Positions 1-5,160 of a stretch of 7,721 nucleotides of DNA are shown in pieces. The notes under the pieces are model-generated. The model made no database searches. It had not been told where the DNA came from and saw only the letters and a list, made by a program, of their open reading frames with translations. The position numbers and the translations under genes are program-made. The stretch is from RGIG6374 sp045600965. GTDB taxonomy: Bacteria > Bacteroidota > Bacteroidia > Bacteroidales > UBA932. The stretch spans positions 1-7,721 of the forward strand of contig JAZRYW010000062.1 in NCBI GenBank assembly GCA_045600965.1, written 5' to 3'. Within the stretch, counting starts at the first letter, position 1, and each line of letters begins with the position of its first letter.

Positions 1-239
1 AGATCCAGATAAGGGCCGAGAAGGAATTCGCAGTCGAGCAGGCCAGAGCCGAGGCGCTGGCCAAAGGAAGAGAGGAAGGAAAAGCTGAAGGAAAAGCCGA
101 AGGAGAAGCCAAAGGAAAAGCCGAAGGAAAGGCTGATGCTCAGAGAGAGATAGCCACGAAACTCAAAGACACGGGAGCGGATCCAAAATTCATCTCGGAG
201 ATCACCGGGATGACTGTTGAGGAAATCTCAATGCTTTGA
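1..239 (+). CDS. Rpn-like PD-(D/E)XK nuclease/transposase, C-terminal fragment
   Basis: This is the 3' end of a gene that begins outside the window. The reading frame is open from base 3 and gives 78 residues before a TGA at 237-239. The visible part is a charged helix (IQIRAEKEFAVEQARAEA), a run of Lys/Glu/Ala/Gly tetrapeptides (KAEG, GEAK), and a compact ending with TKLKDTGADPKFISEITGM followed by TVEEISML. A KAEG-rich linker followed by a helix-turn-helix-like 'K(L/M)...G.....I...TG...EEI..L' end is the hallmark of the Rpn (recombination-promoting nuclease) family and related PD-(D/E)XK transposases common in Bacteroidales. The catalytic nuclease domain would lie upstream, so activity cannot be judged here. 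In the known family these proteins cut DNA and promote RecA-independent recombination. A plain coiled-coil protein is a less likely alternative, because the terminal motif is specific. Confidence 0.8.
   Translation, partial: IQIRAEKEFAVEQARAEALAKGREEGKAEGKAEGEAKGKAEGKADAQREIATKLKDTGADPKFISEITGMTVEEISML
78..137 (+). repeat. Five in-frame 12-bp coding repeats (Gly-Lys-Ala-Glu units)
   Basis: Five consecutive 12-base units, close to GGAAAAGCCGAA, start at 78, 90, 102, 114 and 126. They encode GKAE, GKAE, GEAK, GKAE and GKAD. Unit three swaps the Lys and Glu codons and unit five ends in GAT. The units are whole codons, so adding or losing one changes linker length without breaking the frame. Confidence 0.85.
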
Positions 240-312
240 GCACTCCAACAGACACCGAATAATTTATTATGTATCGGTAAATCTTTCAGATTCAAGGACG
301 TCCCAGATGAAA

Positions 313-343
313 AACTGGCCTGCACAAAACCTGCAAGCCAGTT
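313..343 (+). terminator. Possible terminator hairpin after the Rpn-like gene
   Basis: AACTGGC (313-319) pairs with GCCAGTT (337-343). An inner TGCA (321-324) can pair with TGCA (332-335) across one C/A mismatch, leaving a 7-base loop. It lies 74 bases after the stop of the Rpn-like gene, but no T-run follows, so a terminator role is only plausible. Confidence 0.35.
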
Positions 344-345
344 AC

Positions 346-422
346 TCCGTCATTCCGGGCGCCTTTCCGTCATTCCGGGCCTGACCCGGAATCTGAGATC
401 CTGAATCAAGTTCAGGATGACG
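346..422. repeat. REP-like palindromes: one half copy plus a head-to-head pair
   Basis: The half copy CGTCATTCCGGGC lies at 348-360; the 15 bases TCCGTCATTCCGGGC recur at 346-360 and 366-380. A full element runs 368-393: CGTC, arm ATTCCGGG, loop CCTGA, arm CCCGGAAT, then C. Three bases later an element in the opposite orientation runs 397-422, with arms ATCCTGAA (398-405) and TTCAGGAT (411-418) around TCAAG, ending GACG. The two face each other, so the composite starts CGTCAT and ends ATGACG. This is typical of REP/BIME-like intergenic DNA. The arms differ in sequence between the two copies, yet each pairs perfectly. Confidence 0.85.
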
Positions 423-468
423 CATCACCATCGTTCAGGATGACGGTTCATCTTTGTTCAGGATGACG
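410..468 (+). repeat. 23-bp-period tandem repeat growing from the REP end
   Basis: GTTCAGGATGACG occurs exactly at 410-422, 433-445 and 456-468, a constant period of 23 bases. The 10 bases between copies (CATCACCATC and GTTCATCTTT) differ. The first copy is the right arm and tail of the REP-like element that ends at 422, so the array looks like repeated duplication of one REP half. Confidence 0.85.
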
Positions 469-602
469 CTGCCGAAATGTCCGATATACGGAACACCAGT
501 AAAACTATGTTTTTGAGCGATATATGGCTTTCACCATGTTTTCGCCAAAGTGATTCCGGATGTCCTGTCTCGGCAGCGGTCTATGCGATGGTCGAGAAAG
601 CG

Positions 603-644
603 GGGGGAGGTCGAAAAACAAGCAGGAGACCTCCCCCACTTTTT
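603..644 (+). terminator. Strong intrinsic terminator upstream of the AsmA gene
   Basis: GGGGGAGGTC (603-612) pairs perfectly with GACCTCCCCC (628-637) around a 15-base A-rich loop, followed by AC and five Ts (640-644). The shape is that of a rho-independent terminator reading on the + strand. The last recognised + strand gene ends 360 bases earlier, so the transcript it stops is unclear: read-through from the Rpn-like gene, an unannotated short RNA in 469-602, or a decayed gene. It sits before the AsmA -7 box and so should insulate that gene. Confidence 0.7.
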
Positions 645-672
645 AAAAAAGCGGATTGTCACAATAAATATA

Positions 673-680
673 TATATTTG
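673..680 (+). promoter_or_regulatory. Bacteroidetes -7 box (TATATTTG) for the AsmA gene
   Basis: TATATTTG fits the Bacteroidetes primary sigma -7 consensus TAnnTTTG, in AT-rich DNA just after a terminator. Only 4 bases (681-684) separate it from the chosen ATG, so a normal start point would give a leaderless or nearly leaderless mRNA. No good -33 element is seen at the usual spacing; the nearest TTG (656-658) is only 14 bases away. The 12 bases ATATATTTGTCG (672-683) are repeated exactly at the fimbrillin operon promoter (4926-4937). Confidence 0.6.
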
Positions 681-684
681 TCGT

Positions 685-3600
685 ATGAGAAAAGCGCTGA
701 AATGGATACTGATCACCCTGGCGGGCCTGCTTGTGGCAGTGCTGGTGGCGGCATGCATCATCCTCAGTCCGAAGACCCTCACACGGATCGCGAACAAGTT
801 CGCCGCTGACTACATCGACGGGACCGCCCGAATAGGCAGAGTGGATGTCACGGTGCTGAAGACATTGCCCGTGATAAGCGTCAGCATCGACAGCATCAGC
901 GTCACATACCCGCACGACACATTCGCCGCCTATGACAATCCGCCCCGGAAGCAGGCGGAACAGGAAAAAGTCCTTCTCGAAGCCGGACGCGGACAGGAAG
1001 CCGACACCCTTATCACCCTGCAGCATCTCAGCGCCAGCATCAATCCTTTCAAGTTCCTGAACAAGAAGATAATACAGATACCCGAAGCGGAAATCAGCGG
1101 TCTCAGGGCGTTCGCACACATATATAATGACAGCACAGCCAACTGGAGCATAATCAAGCTCCCGGAAAGTCAGGATACCACAGAGACAGCCCTCCCTGCC
1201 ATCGAAGCCGGGAATATCAGCATCAGCGGCATAGAAACCCTCGTCCTGACCTCCCCCGCTGACACGCTGTACGCCAGTGCGGACTTCACGGACCTCGACC
1301 TGAGCGGCACATTCGCGCTGGAAGACAGCGTCATCAGCACCAATGCCACACTGACTATGAACGGCGACGCGCACTTCCGTAACGGATTCCTCGGAGCCAT
1401 CGACGCGCCGGTCAGCATCAGCACAGAAGCGGGCATAAGCATTGCCCCGGAGGGGACAGGAATAGACCTGAAGACGCTCAAAGCCCGTATAGCCACACTG
1501 CCGCTCGAGGCCACAGGAGAGTTCAAACTTCTGGCTGACAGCACTTTCGTCAATGCCTCCGCCACGATAGCCGACTGCCCGGTCGGAGACTTGATGAACG
1601 AATACGGACGCTTCCTGCCAGCAACGCTCAAAGACCTGAAGACCGACGCGCACGCCACAGTCAAGGCGCAGGCGGACGGCTGGTTCGGCTCCTCATCCGG
1701 CATCCTGCCGCTGCTGAAGGCCGAAATATATGTTCCGGACTCGCACATCGCTTACGAAGGGCTGGTGGAGGACGGAGACTTCGACCTCACGCTCATTGCC
1801 GGAACCGACGGGCAGGGCAAGCTGAACGCCGAGCTCGAAGACCTTTGCTTCGACATCCGGGGAGTGAGCCTCAACATGAGCGGCAAAGGCTCGGACCTGC
1901 TGGGCAAGGACCCGCGCTTCGGCGTGAAGGCATCAGCATGCACAGAGTTCGCGGACCTCGTGAAATACTTGCCGCCGGAGAGCGGCATCAGCGCCGAGGG
2001 AGATGTGGATTTCGAGGTCGAAGGCAATGTCTCGCTGTCGCAGCTGTCCCTCCGGAACATCCACGAAAGCGACCTCAGAGGCCATATCTTCAGCGAAGGA
2101 TTCCGCATCTCCATGCCTTCAAGCGGGATGCACGCATACGCATTGCGCCCAGACTTCAAACTCAGCACCGAAGGACAGAGGATCACATTGAACGCCGATA
2201 TCGACAGCGTGCGTTTCCTCGCAGGGAAAGACACTTACATCATGGGCTCCGACCTTGAGCTGGCCGCGAACAACAACGGCCGTATCATGAGCGACGAGGG
2301 CAAGGTCCAGCCGCTTTTCGCCGACCTTGACATCGGAAGTTTCAACATGAGAGGCACGGACGACCTCACCGTGGGCATCAGGAACAGCTGCAACCAGCTG
2401 ACTCTCGGAAGCATAGCCGATGATGGAACCGTGCGTTCGAATGTCTCTTTCAAGAGTTCCAACAGGATGGCTTACATGCACGCGGGCAACAACCGCGTGA
2501 CCCTCGCAGACCCTGTGGCGAGCGCATCGCTGCAGAAACGCACCTCAGTCAGGAACCAGCGCGGACAGAGACGCGAAGTGCGGGTTCCGCGCGATTCGAC
2601 CGCCCGCCGACGCTTCGACGGCGACTCGCTGCGAAGGCATGAGCGCAGCATCCCTGACTACCTGAAAGAGATTGACTTCCGCAAGAAGGACCTCAGCATC
2701 GATATTGGCGAGAGCCTGAACGAACTCTTCCGCAAATGGGCTCCGACGGCGGAAGTGAGTTTCAGCCTCGGCACCGTCGCCACCCCATTGCTTCCGCTCA
2801 GGAACAGCATCACTTCCTTCGACGGCCGTTTCAACGGTGACAAGCTCGAGCTGGACAATTTCCTCATCAACTCCGGCACTACCACCATCGGCTTCAGAGG
2901 CACCGTCTCAGGTCTCGAGCCCGTGCTGCTCGGTCGGAAGAACGCCCCGCTCAACGCGATAGTCACCATCCACTCGAGGATGCTGAACCTCAACGAGATA
3001 CTTGCCGCGCTGGAAGCCGGTTCAGAACTCGCTCCTTCTTCCGCCGGGCAGGACGAATATGTCATCGAAGGTCTCGACACGGCCGAGGAGACACTCGACT
3101 ACACGGCTCTGATAGTGCCTTCGAACCTCAACGCGAACCTGACCGTGGACATCGACAGCGTGCGCTACTCGAAACTCGCGCTCAGGGAGTTCACTTCACG
3201 CGTAAGGATGCGCGAGAGATGCGTGCAGCTCACGAACACTTCTGCAGGCTCCGAGTTCGGCAATGTAAGCGTGGACGGTTTCTACTCCACCATCGCGAAG
3301 GATGACATTAAGGCGGGTTTCAACGTGAACCTGAGCTCCATCACCGCCGACCGCATCATCACCCTGATCCCGGCGGTGGACAGCCTCGTGCCTATGCTGA
3401 AGTCATTCAAGGGCAATCTTAACTGCGAGATGGCGGCCACCACCCAGCTTGACACGAACATGAACATCCTGATCCCGAGCATCAGCGGCGCTGTCAAGCT
3501 CAGCGGCTCCGGCCTCGAGCTCAGCGACACAGGAGACCTCAGGAGGATTGCGCAGATACTGCGCTTCAAGGACACGAAGGTAGGGCACATCGACGACATG

Positions 3601-4146
3601 TCTGTCAGCGGTATAGTCGCCGACAATCAGCTGGAGGTGTTCCCGTTCATCCTCGGAGTGGACCGATACACTCTGGGTCTCAGCGGCCTGCAGGGGTTCG
3701 ACCAGCATTTCAAGTATCATATTTCTGTCATCAAGTCTCCCCTTCCTTTCAAGTTCGGCATCAACCTGAAGGGCACCTTTGACGACTGGAACTTCTCACT
3801 CGGCAAGCCTAAGTACAAGAGCACCAGCATCCCGCTGTTCTCACCTCAGGTGGACACGCTGCAGGTGAACCTCGCGGCTTCGATCAAGGACATCTTCCGC
3901 AAGGGTGTGGATGCCGCCGTACGCGAATACGCTCAGGAGAGGCTCAGGGTCAATGCCCGGCGCGACGAGTTCGGTCTTTTCGAGGATGACGAGGACGAGG
4001 AACTCACCGTGGAAGAGATGAACGAGATAGACTCTTATCTGCTCGATCTGGAGTGCGAGGCTGAGAGCGAGGCCATCGAAAAGGAGATTGAGGAGATGAT
4101 GAGTGAAGAGATGGCTCTATTTATTTCGGATATTACCAAAAAGTAA
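685..4146 (+). CDS. AsmA-family inner-membrane/periplasmic protein
   Basis: The gene encodes 1153 residues. I chose the ATG at 685 because a signal anchor follows at once (MRKALK, then about 21 hydrophobic residues, 7-27). The upstream in-frame ATG at 550 would translate through the terminator and -7 box. After the anchor comes an AsmA-like segment (LTRIANKFAADYIDG, VLKTLPVISVSIDSISV, about 31-75), then a very long beta-rich periplasmic region. Residues about 617-655 form an Arg-rich, probably disordered insertion (RNQRGQRREVRVPRDSTARR). About 930-1040 matches the AsmA C-terminal region of Bacteroidetes proteins (VKLSGSGLELSDTGDLRRIA; SPLPFKFGINLKGTFDDWNF). The end, from about 1094, is strongly acidic. 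AsmA/TamB-type proteins are elongated grooves thought to carry lipids between the two membranes; this role here is inferred from the family. It appears monocistronic. I cannot assign a specific paralogue. Confidence 0.88.
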   Translation: MRKALKWILITLAGLLVAVLVAACIILSPKTLTRIANKFAADYIDGTARIGRVDVTVLKTLPVISVSIDSISVTYPHDTFAAYDNPPRKQAEQEKVLLEAGRGQEADTLITLQHLSASINPFKFLNKKIIQIPEAEISGLRAFAHIYNDSTANWSIIKLPESQDTTETALPAIEAGNISISGIETLVLTSPADTLYASADFTDLDLSGTFALEDSVISTNATLTMNGDAHFRNGFLGAIDAPVSISTEAGISIAPEGTGIDLKTLKARIATLPLEATGEFKLLADSTFVNASATIADCPVGDLMNEYGRFLPATLKDLKTDAHATVKAQADGWFGSSSGILPLLKAEIYVPDSHIAYEGLVEDGDFDLTLIAGTDGQGKLNAELEDLCFDIRGVSLNMSGKGSDLLGKDPRFGVKASACTEFADLVKYLPPESGISAEGDVDFEVEGNVSLSQLSLRNIHESDLRGHIFSEGFRISMPSSGMHAYALRPDFKLSTEGQRITLNADIDSVRFLAGKDTYIMGSDLELAANNNGRIMSDEGKVQPLFADLDIGSFNMRGTDDLTVGIRNSCNQLTLGSIADDGTVRSNVSFKSSNRMAYMHAGNNRVTLADPVASASLQKRTSVRNQRGQRREVRVPRDSTARRRFDGDSLRRHERSIPDYLKEIDFRKKDLSIDIGESLNELFRKWAPTAEVSFSLGTVATPLLPLRNSITSFDGRFNGDKLELDNFLINSGTTTIGFRGTVSGLEPVLLGRKNAPLNAIVTIHSRMLNLNEILAALEAGSELAPSSAGQDEYVIEGLDTAEETLDYTALIVPSNLNANLTVDIDSVRYSKLALREFTSRVRMRERCVQLTNTSAGSEFGNVSVDGFYSTIAKDDIKAGFNVNLSSITADRIITLIPAVDSLVPMLKSFKGNLNCEMAATTQLDTNMNILIPSISGAVKLSGSGLELSDTGDLRRIAQILRFKDTKVGHIDDMSVSGIVADNQLEVFPFILGVDRYTLGLSGLQGFDQHFKYHISVIKSPLPFKFGINLKGTFDDWNFSLGKPKYKSTSIPLFSPQVDTLQVNLAASIKDIFRKGVDAAVREYAQERLRVNARRDEFGLFEDDEDEELTVEEMNEIDSYLLDLECEAESEAIEKEIEEMMSEEMALFISDITKK

Positions 4147-4155
4147 CTACATTTG
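4124..4155 (+). promoter_or_regulatory. tRNA-Leu promoter overlapping the AsmA 3' end
   Basis: TACATTTG (4148-4155) matches the -7 consensus TAnnTTTG. TTTC (4124-4127), close to the -33 TTTG element, lies 20 bases upstream, which is the normal Bacteroidetes spacing. The -33 part is inside the last AsmA codons and the -7 box starts one base after its stop. A small hairpin (TCCTGA 4163-4168 with TCAGGA 4173-4178) occupies the tRNA leader. Confidence 0.6.
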
Positions 4156-4181
4156 CCGTCGCTCCTGATGTTTCAGGACTT

Positions 4182-4261
4182 GCGGGTGTGTTGAAACTGG
4201 CAGACAAGCAAGACTTAGGATCTTGTGCTTCGGCGTGTGGGTTCGAGTCCCACCACCCGCA
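4182..4261 (+). tRNA. tRNA-Leu, anticodon UAG
   Basis: The 80-base class II tRNA folds fully. The acceptor stem is GCGGGTG (4182-4188) with CACCCGC (4254-4260) and discriminator A4261. The D arm is TTG/CAA around a loop containing GG. The anticodon stem is CAAGA/TCTTG with loop CTTAGGA, giving anticodon TAG (decodes CUA). The extra arm is long (TGCTTCGGCGT). The T arm is GTGGG/CCCAC around TTCGAGT. The 3' CCA is not encoded and must be added after transcription. A -7 box lies 27 bases upstream of the mature 5' end and a terminator hairpin starts 9 bases after its end. Confidence 0.96.
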
Positions 4262-4269
4262 CTCAGAAA

Positions 4270-4302
4270 GCTCAGCCATCCGGCTGGGCATTTCTCGTTC
4301 TC
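4270..4302 (+). terminator. Intrinsic terminator after tRNA-Leu
   Basis: GCTCAGCC (4270-4277) pairs with GGCTGGGC (4282-4289), eight pairs including one G-U, around the loop ATCC, followed by a pyrimidine-rich tail (ATTTCTCGTTCTC). The T-run is interrupted, so efficiency may be moderate, but its place just behind the tRNA fits. Confidence 0.7.
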
Positions 4303-4319
4303 AGGGGGCTCTGCCCCCT
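4303..4319. repeat. GC-rich hairpin downstream of the tRNA terminator
   Basis: AGGGGGC (4303-4309) pairs perfectly with GCCCCCT (4313-4319) around TCT. No T-run follows on the + strand. It may be a second stop or 3'-end structure for the tRNA transcript, or an intergenic repeat. Confidence 0.6.
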
Positions 4320-4435
4320 TACCAGCTCGCGCCACTATCGTTATGTTCGCCACCCCCGCGGCTCCCAGCCTACCGACATCGCAGAGAATCAGCGTCACTG
4401 CTGTGCGTAGGTTTATCCCTGCTCTGCTCCGGCAC

Positions 4436-4463
4436 GGCGGCTGTTGCCGCCTTCGGGCCGAAG
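4436..4463. repeat. Two adjacent GC-rich hairpins
   Basis: GGCGGC (4436-4441) pairs with GCCGCC (4446-4451) around TGTT. Directly after it, CTTC (4451-4454) pairs with GAAG (4460-4463) in a near-palindrome. They share base 4451, so only one may form fully at a time. No T-run follows on either strand, so a terminator role is not supported. Confidence 0.5.
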
Positions 4464-4483
4464 ACCCTCAAATAACGGCCTGC

Positions 4484-4565
4484 TTTTGCTACGTTTTGAC
4501 CACAGATTGTAGCAAAATGCCCGAAATTCGTTGATTCTGCTACGTTTGTCCGCTATTTCGTAGCA
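4484..4565. repeat. Two related tandem stem-loops with TGCTACG arms
   Basis: Stem-loop 1 pairs TTTTGCTAC (4484-4492) with GTAGCAAAA (4509-4517) around a 16-base loop. Stem-loop 2 pairs TGCTACG (4538-4544) with CGTAGCA (4559-4565) around 14 bases. The left arms are related beyond the stem (TGCTACGTTTTGACC at 4487, TGCTACGTTTGTCC at 4538), 51 bases apart. A single further TGCTACG occurs at 4864-4870. A perfect -7-like string TACGTTTG (4541-4548) falls inside the second unit. The function is unknown; an intergenic repeat family, a regulator site or a structured RNA are all possible. Confidence 0.7.
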
Positions 4566-4878
4566 AACAGTGAGTAACCTTGTGACTTTTCAATGGATAC
4601 CTTCAATCACGGTATTCATGACGCTCATAAATGGTTTCCATGTTGAGAGGAATGGCTCAAAATCTGCCTTCGGTTCCGCACAAGGGAATTGAGGGTAAAT
4701 CTTGATCTTGAATTCAATCGATACGGCTAAGCAGAATCTTTCAGGCCCGCCACTCCATCTTACGGTAGCTCAAACAATGCTGCCAAATCTTCCAAATGGG
4801 TCGCTTGACCCGGAATCCCGTTTCCATCCCGCTGTTCGCTGTCACACAGCGGATTGCAACTTATGCTACGATGAGAAT

Positions 4879-4909
4879 AATTAACAACATCTGTTAAAAA
4901 TTGTTAATT
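4879..4909. promoter_or_regulatory. Inverted repeat upstream of fimbrillin operon promoter, possible operator
   Basis: AATTAACAA (4879-4887) and TTGTTAATT (4901-4909) form a perfect 9-bp inverted repeat with a 13-base spacer that itself contains TGTTAA. It ends 17 bases before the -7 box, so its right arm overlaps the -33 region. This is a reasonable place for a regulator dimer to act. AT-rich DNA makes chance palindromes more likely. Confidence 0.45.
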
Positions 4910-4926
4910 TTTCGAAAAAATATTCA

Positions 4927-4934
4927 TATATTTG
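4927..4934 (+). promoter_or_regulatory. Bacteroidetes -7 box (TATATTTG) for the small gene/fimbrillin operon
   Basis: TATATTTG matches TAnnTTTG in strongly AT-rich DNA, leaving a leader of roughly 20-25 bases before the ATG at 4964. The best -33 candidate, TTG at 4901-4903, is 23 bases upstream, slightly long. An AAAGG (4950-4954) sits 9 bases before the ATG and could assist ribosome binding, although Bacteroidetes rarely depend on Shine-Dalgarno pairing. Confidence 0.7.
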
Positions 4935-4963
4935 TCGAACTTAACCCATAAAGGTATATTTTC

Positions 4964-5137
4964 ATGAAACAAGCATATAAGAAAATAATGATCACTCCGC
5001 TGGCAGTACAATCGGAGAATATGGTCCTTGCGGGAACCGTAACCAACGCGGACATGACGATTAACCAAGTCACCGTCGATGGTTACTACGATGAAGATGG
5101 AGTGACTTTTGACTTTGATAACAATTCAATCTATTAG
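4964..5137 (+). CDS. Small protein of unknown function leading the fimbrillin operon
   Basis: This is a 57-residue gene with an ATG start and TAG stop. The protein begins MKQAYKKIMITPLAVQSENM, continues VLAGTVTNADMTINQVTVDG, and ends with an acidic, aromatic stretch (YYDEDGVTFDFDNNSIY). There is no signal peptide or membrane segment and no Cys. I do not recognise a named family. The layout, a basic start with Y...P, an 'ENM.LAG' centre and a short acidic tail, resembles the many short uncharacterised proteins that precede surface-protein genes in Bacteroidales; that comparison is from memory and is inference. Support for it being real: it is the first ATG after a good promoter, has AAAGG upstream, ends 23 bases before the fimbrillin gene, and its stop leaves no overlap. 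Possible roles include regulating or assisting the downstream lipoprotein, but nothing in the sequence shows this. Confidence 0.72.
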   Translation: MKQAYKKIMITPLAVQSENMVLAGTVTNADMTINQVTVDGYYDEDGVTFDFDNNSIY

Positions 5138-5160
5138 AGCACCTGAACAACGATTCGAAC

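Larger units (their letters stand above)
240..684. other. Intergenic region between Rpn-like gene and AsmA gene
   Basis: There is no credible gene in this 445-base stretch. In order it holds a hairpin (313-343), a REP-like cluster with short tandem repeats (346-468), about 130 bases without recognised structure (469-602), a strong terminator hairpin (603-644) and a -7 promoter box (673-680). Open frames that run through it cross both the terminator and the promoter and overlap the AsmA gene, so I do not call them. Confidence 0.7.
4320..4878. other. Gene-poor intergenic region with scattered hairpins
   Basis: No credible gene is seen in this stretch. It contains two abutting hairpins (4436-4463), a pair of related stem-loops (4484-4565, listed separately), a REP remnant at 4804-4819 (CTTGACCCGGAATCCC, the right half of the REP family), and a short perfect hairpin CGCTGT/ACAGCG (4837-4842 and 4846-4851). 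From 4566 to about 4800 I see nothing recognisable. A 60-codon frame at 4702-4884 needs a TTG start and resembles nothing I know. Confidence 0.6.

Noticed and set aside
346..468. CRISPR array
   Set aside because: The repeats are only 13 bp with 10-bp spacers, too short and too few, and the repeat is half of a REP-like element found elsewhere in the window. There are no cas genes.
550..684. 45-codon upstream extension of the AsmA reading frame from ATG 550
   Set aside because: It would translate through the 603-644 terminator and the -7 box and would bury the signal anchor. ATG 685 fits far better.
745..768. Lipobox-like VAAC at AsmA residues 21-24
   Set aside because: Hydrophobic residues continue after the Cys and the family is membrane-anchored, so lipidation is unlikely.
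477..809. 110-codon frame on the + strand
   Set aside because: It crosses the terminator and promoter, overlaps the AsmA start by 125 bases, and the product resembles no known family.
643..1653. 336-codon frame on the - strand inside the AsmA gene
   Set aside because: It is a shadow of the GC-rich AsmA coding strand with low-complexity composition and no recognisable domain.
4147..4534. Frames of 61-103 codons on both strands over the tRNA
   Set aside because: They run through the tRNA-Leu and its terminator; 'GGTRTHTPK' type strings are known artefacts of translating tRNA genes.
4702..4884. 60-codon frame before the fimbrillin promoter
   Set aside because: It needs a TTG start, has no promoter or conserved motif, and overlaps a REP remnant and a hairpin.
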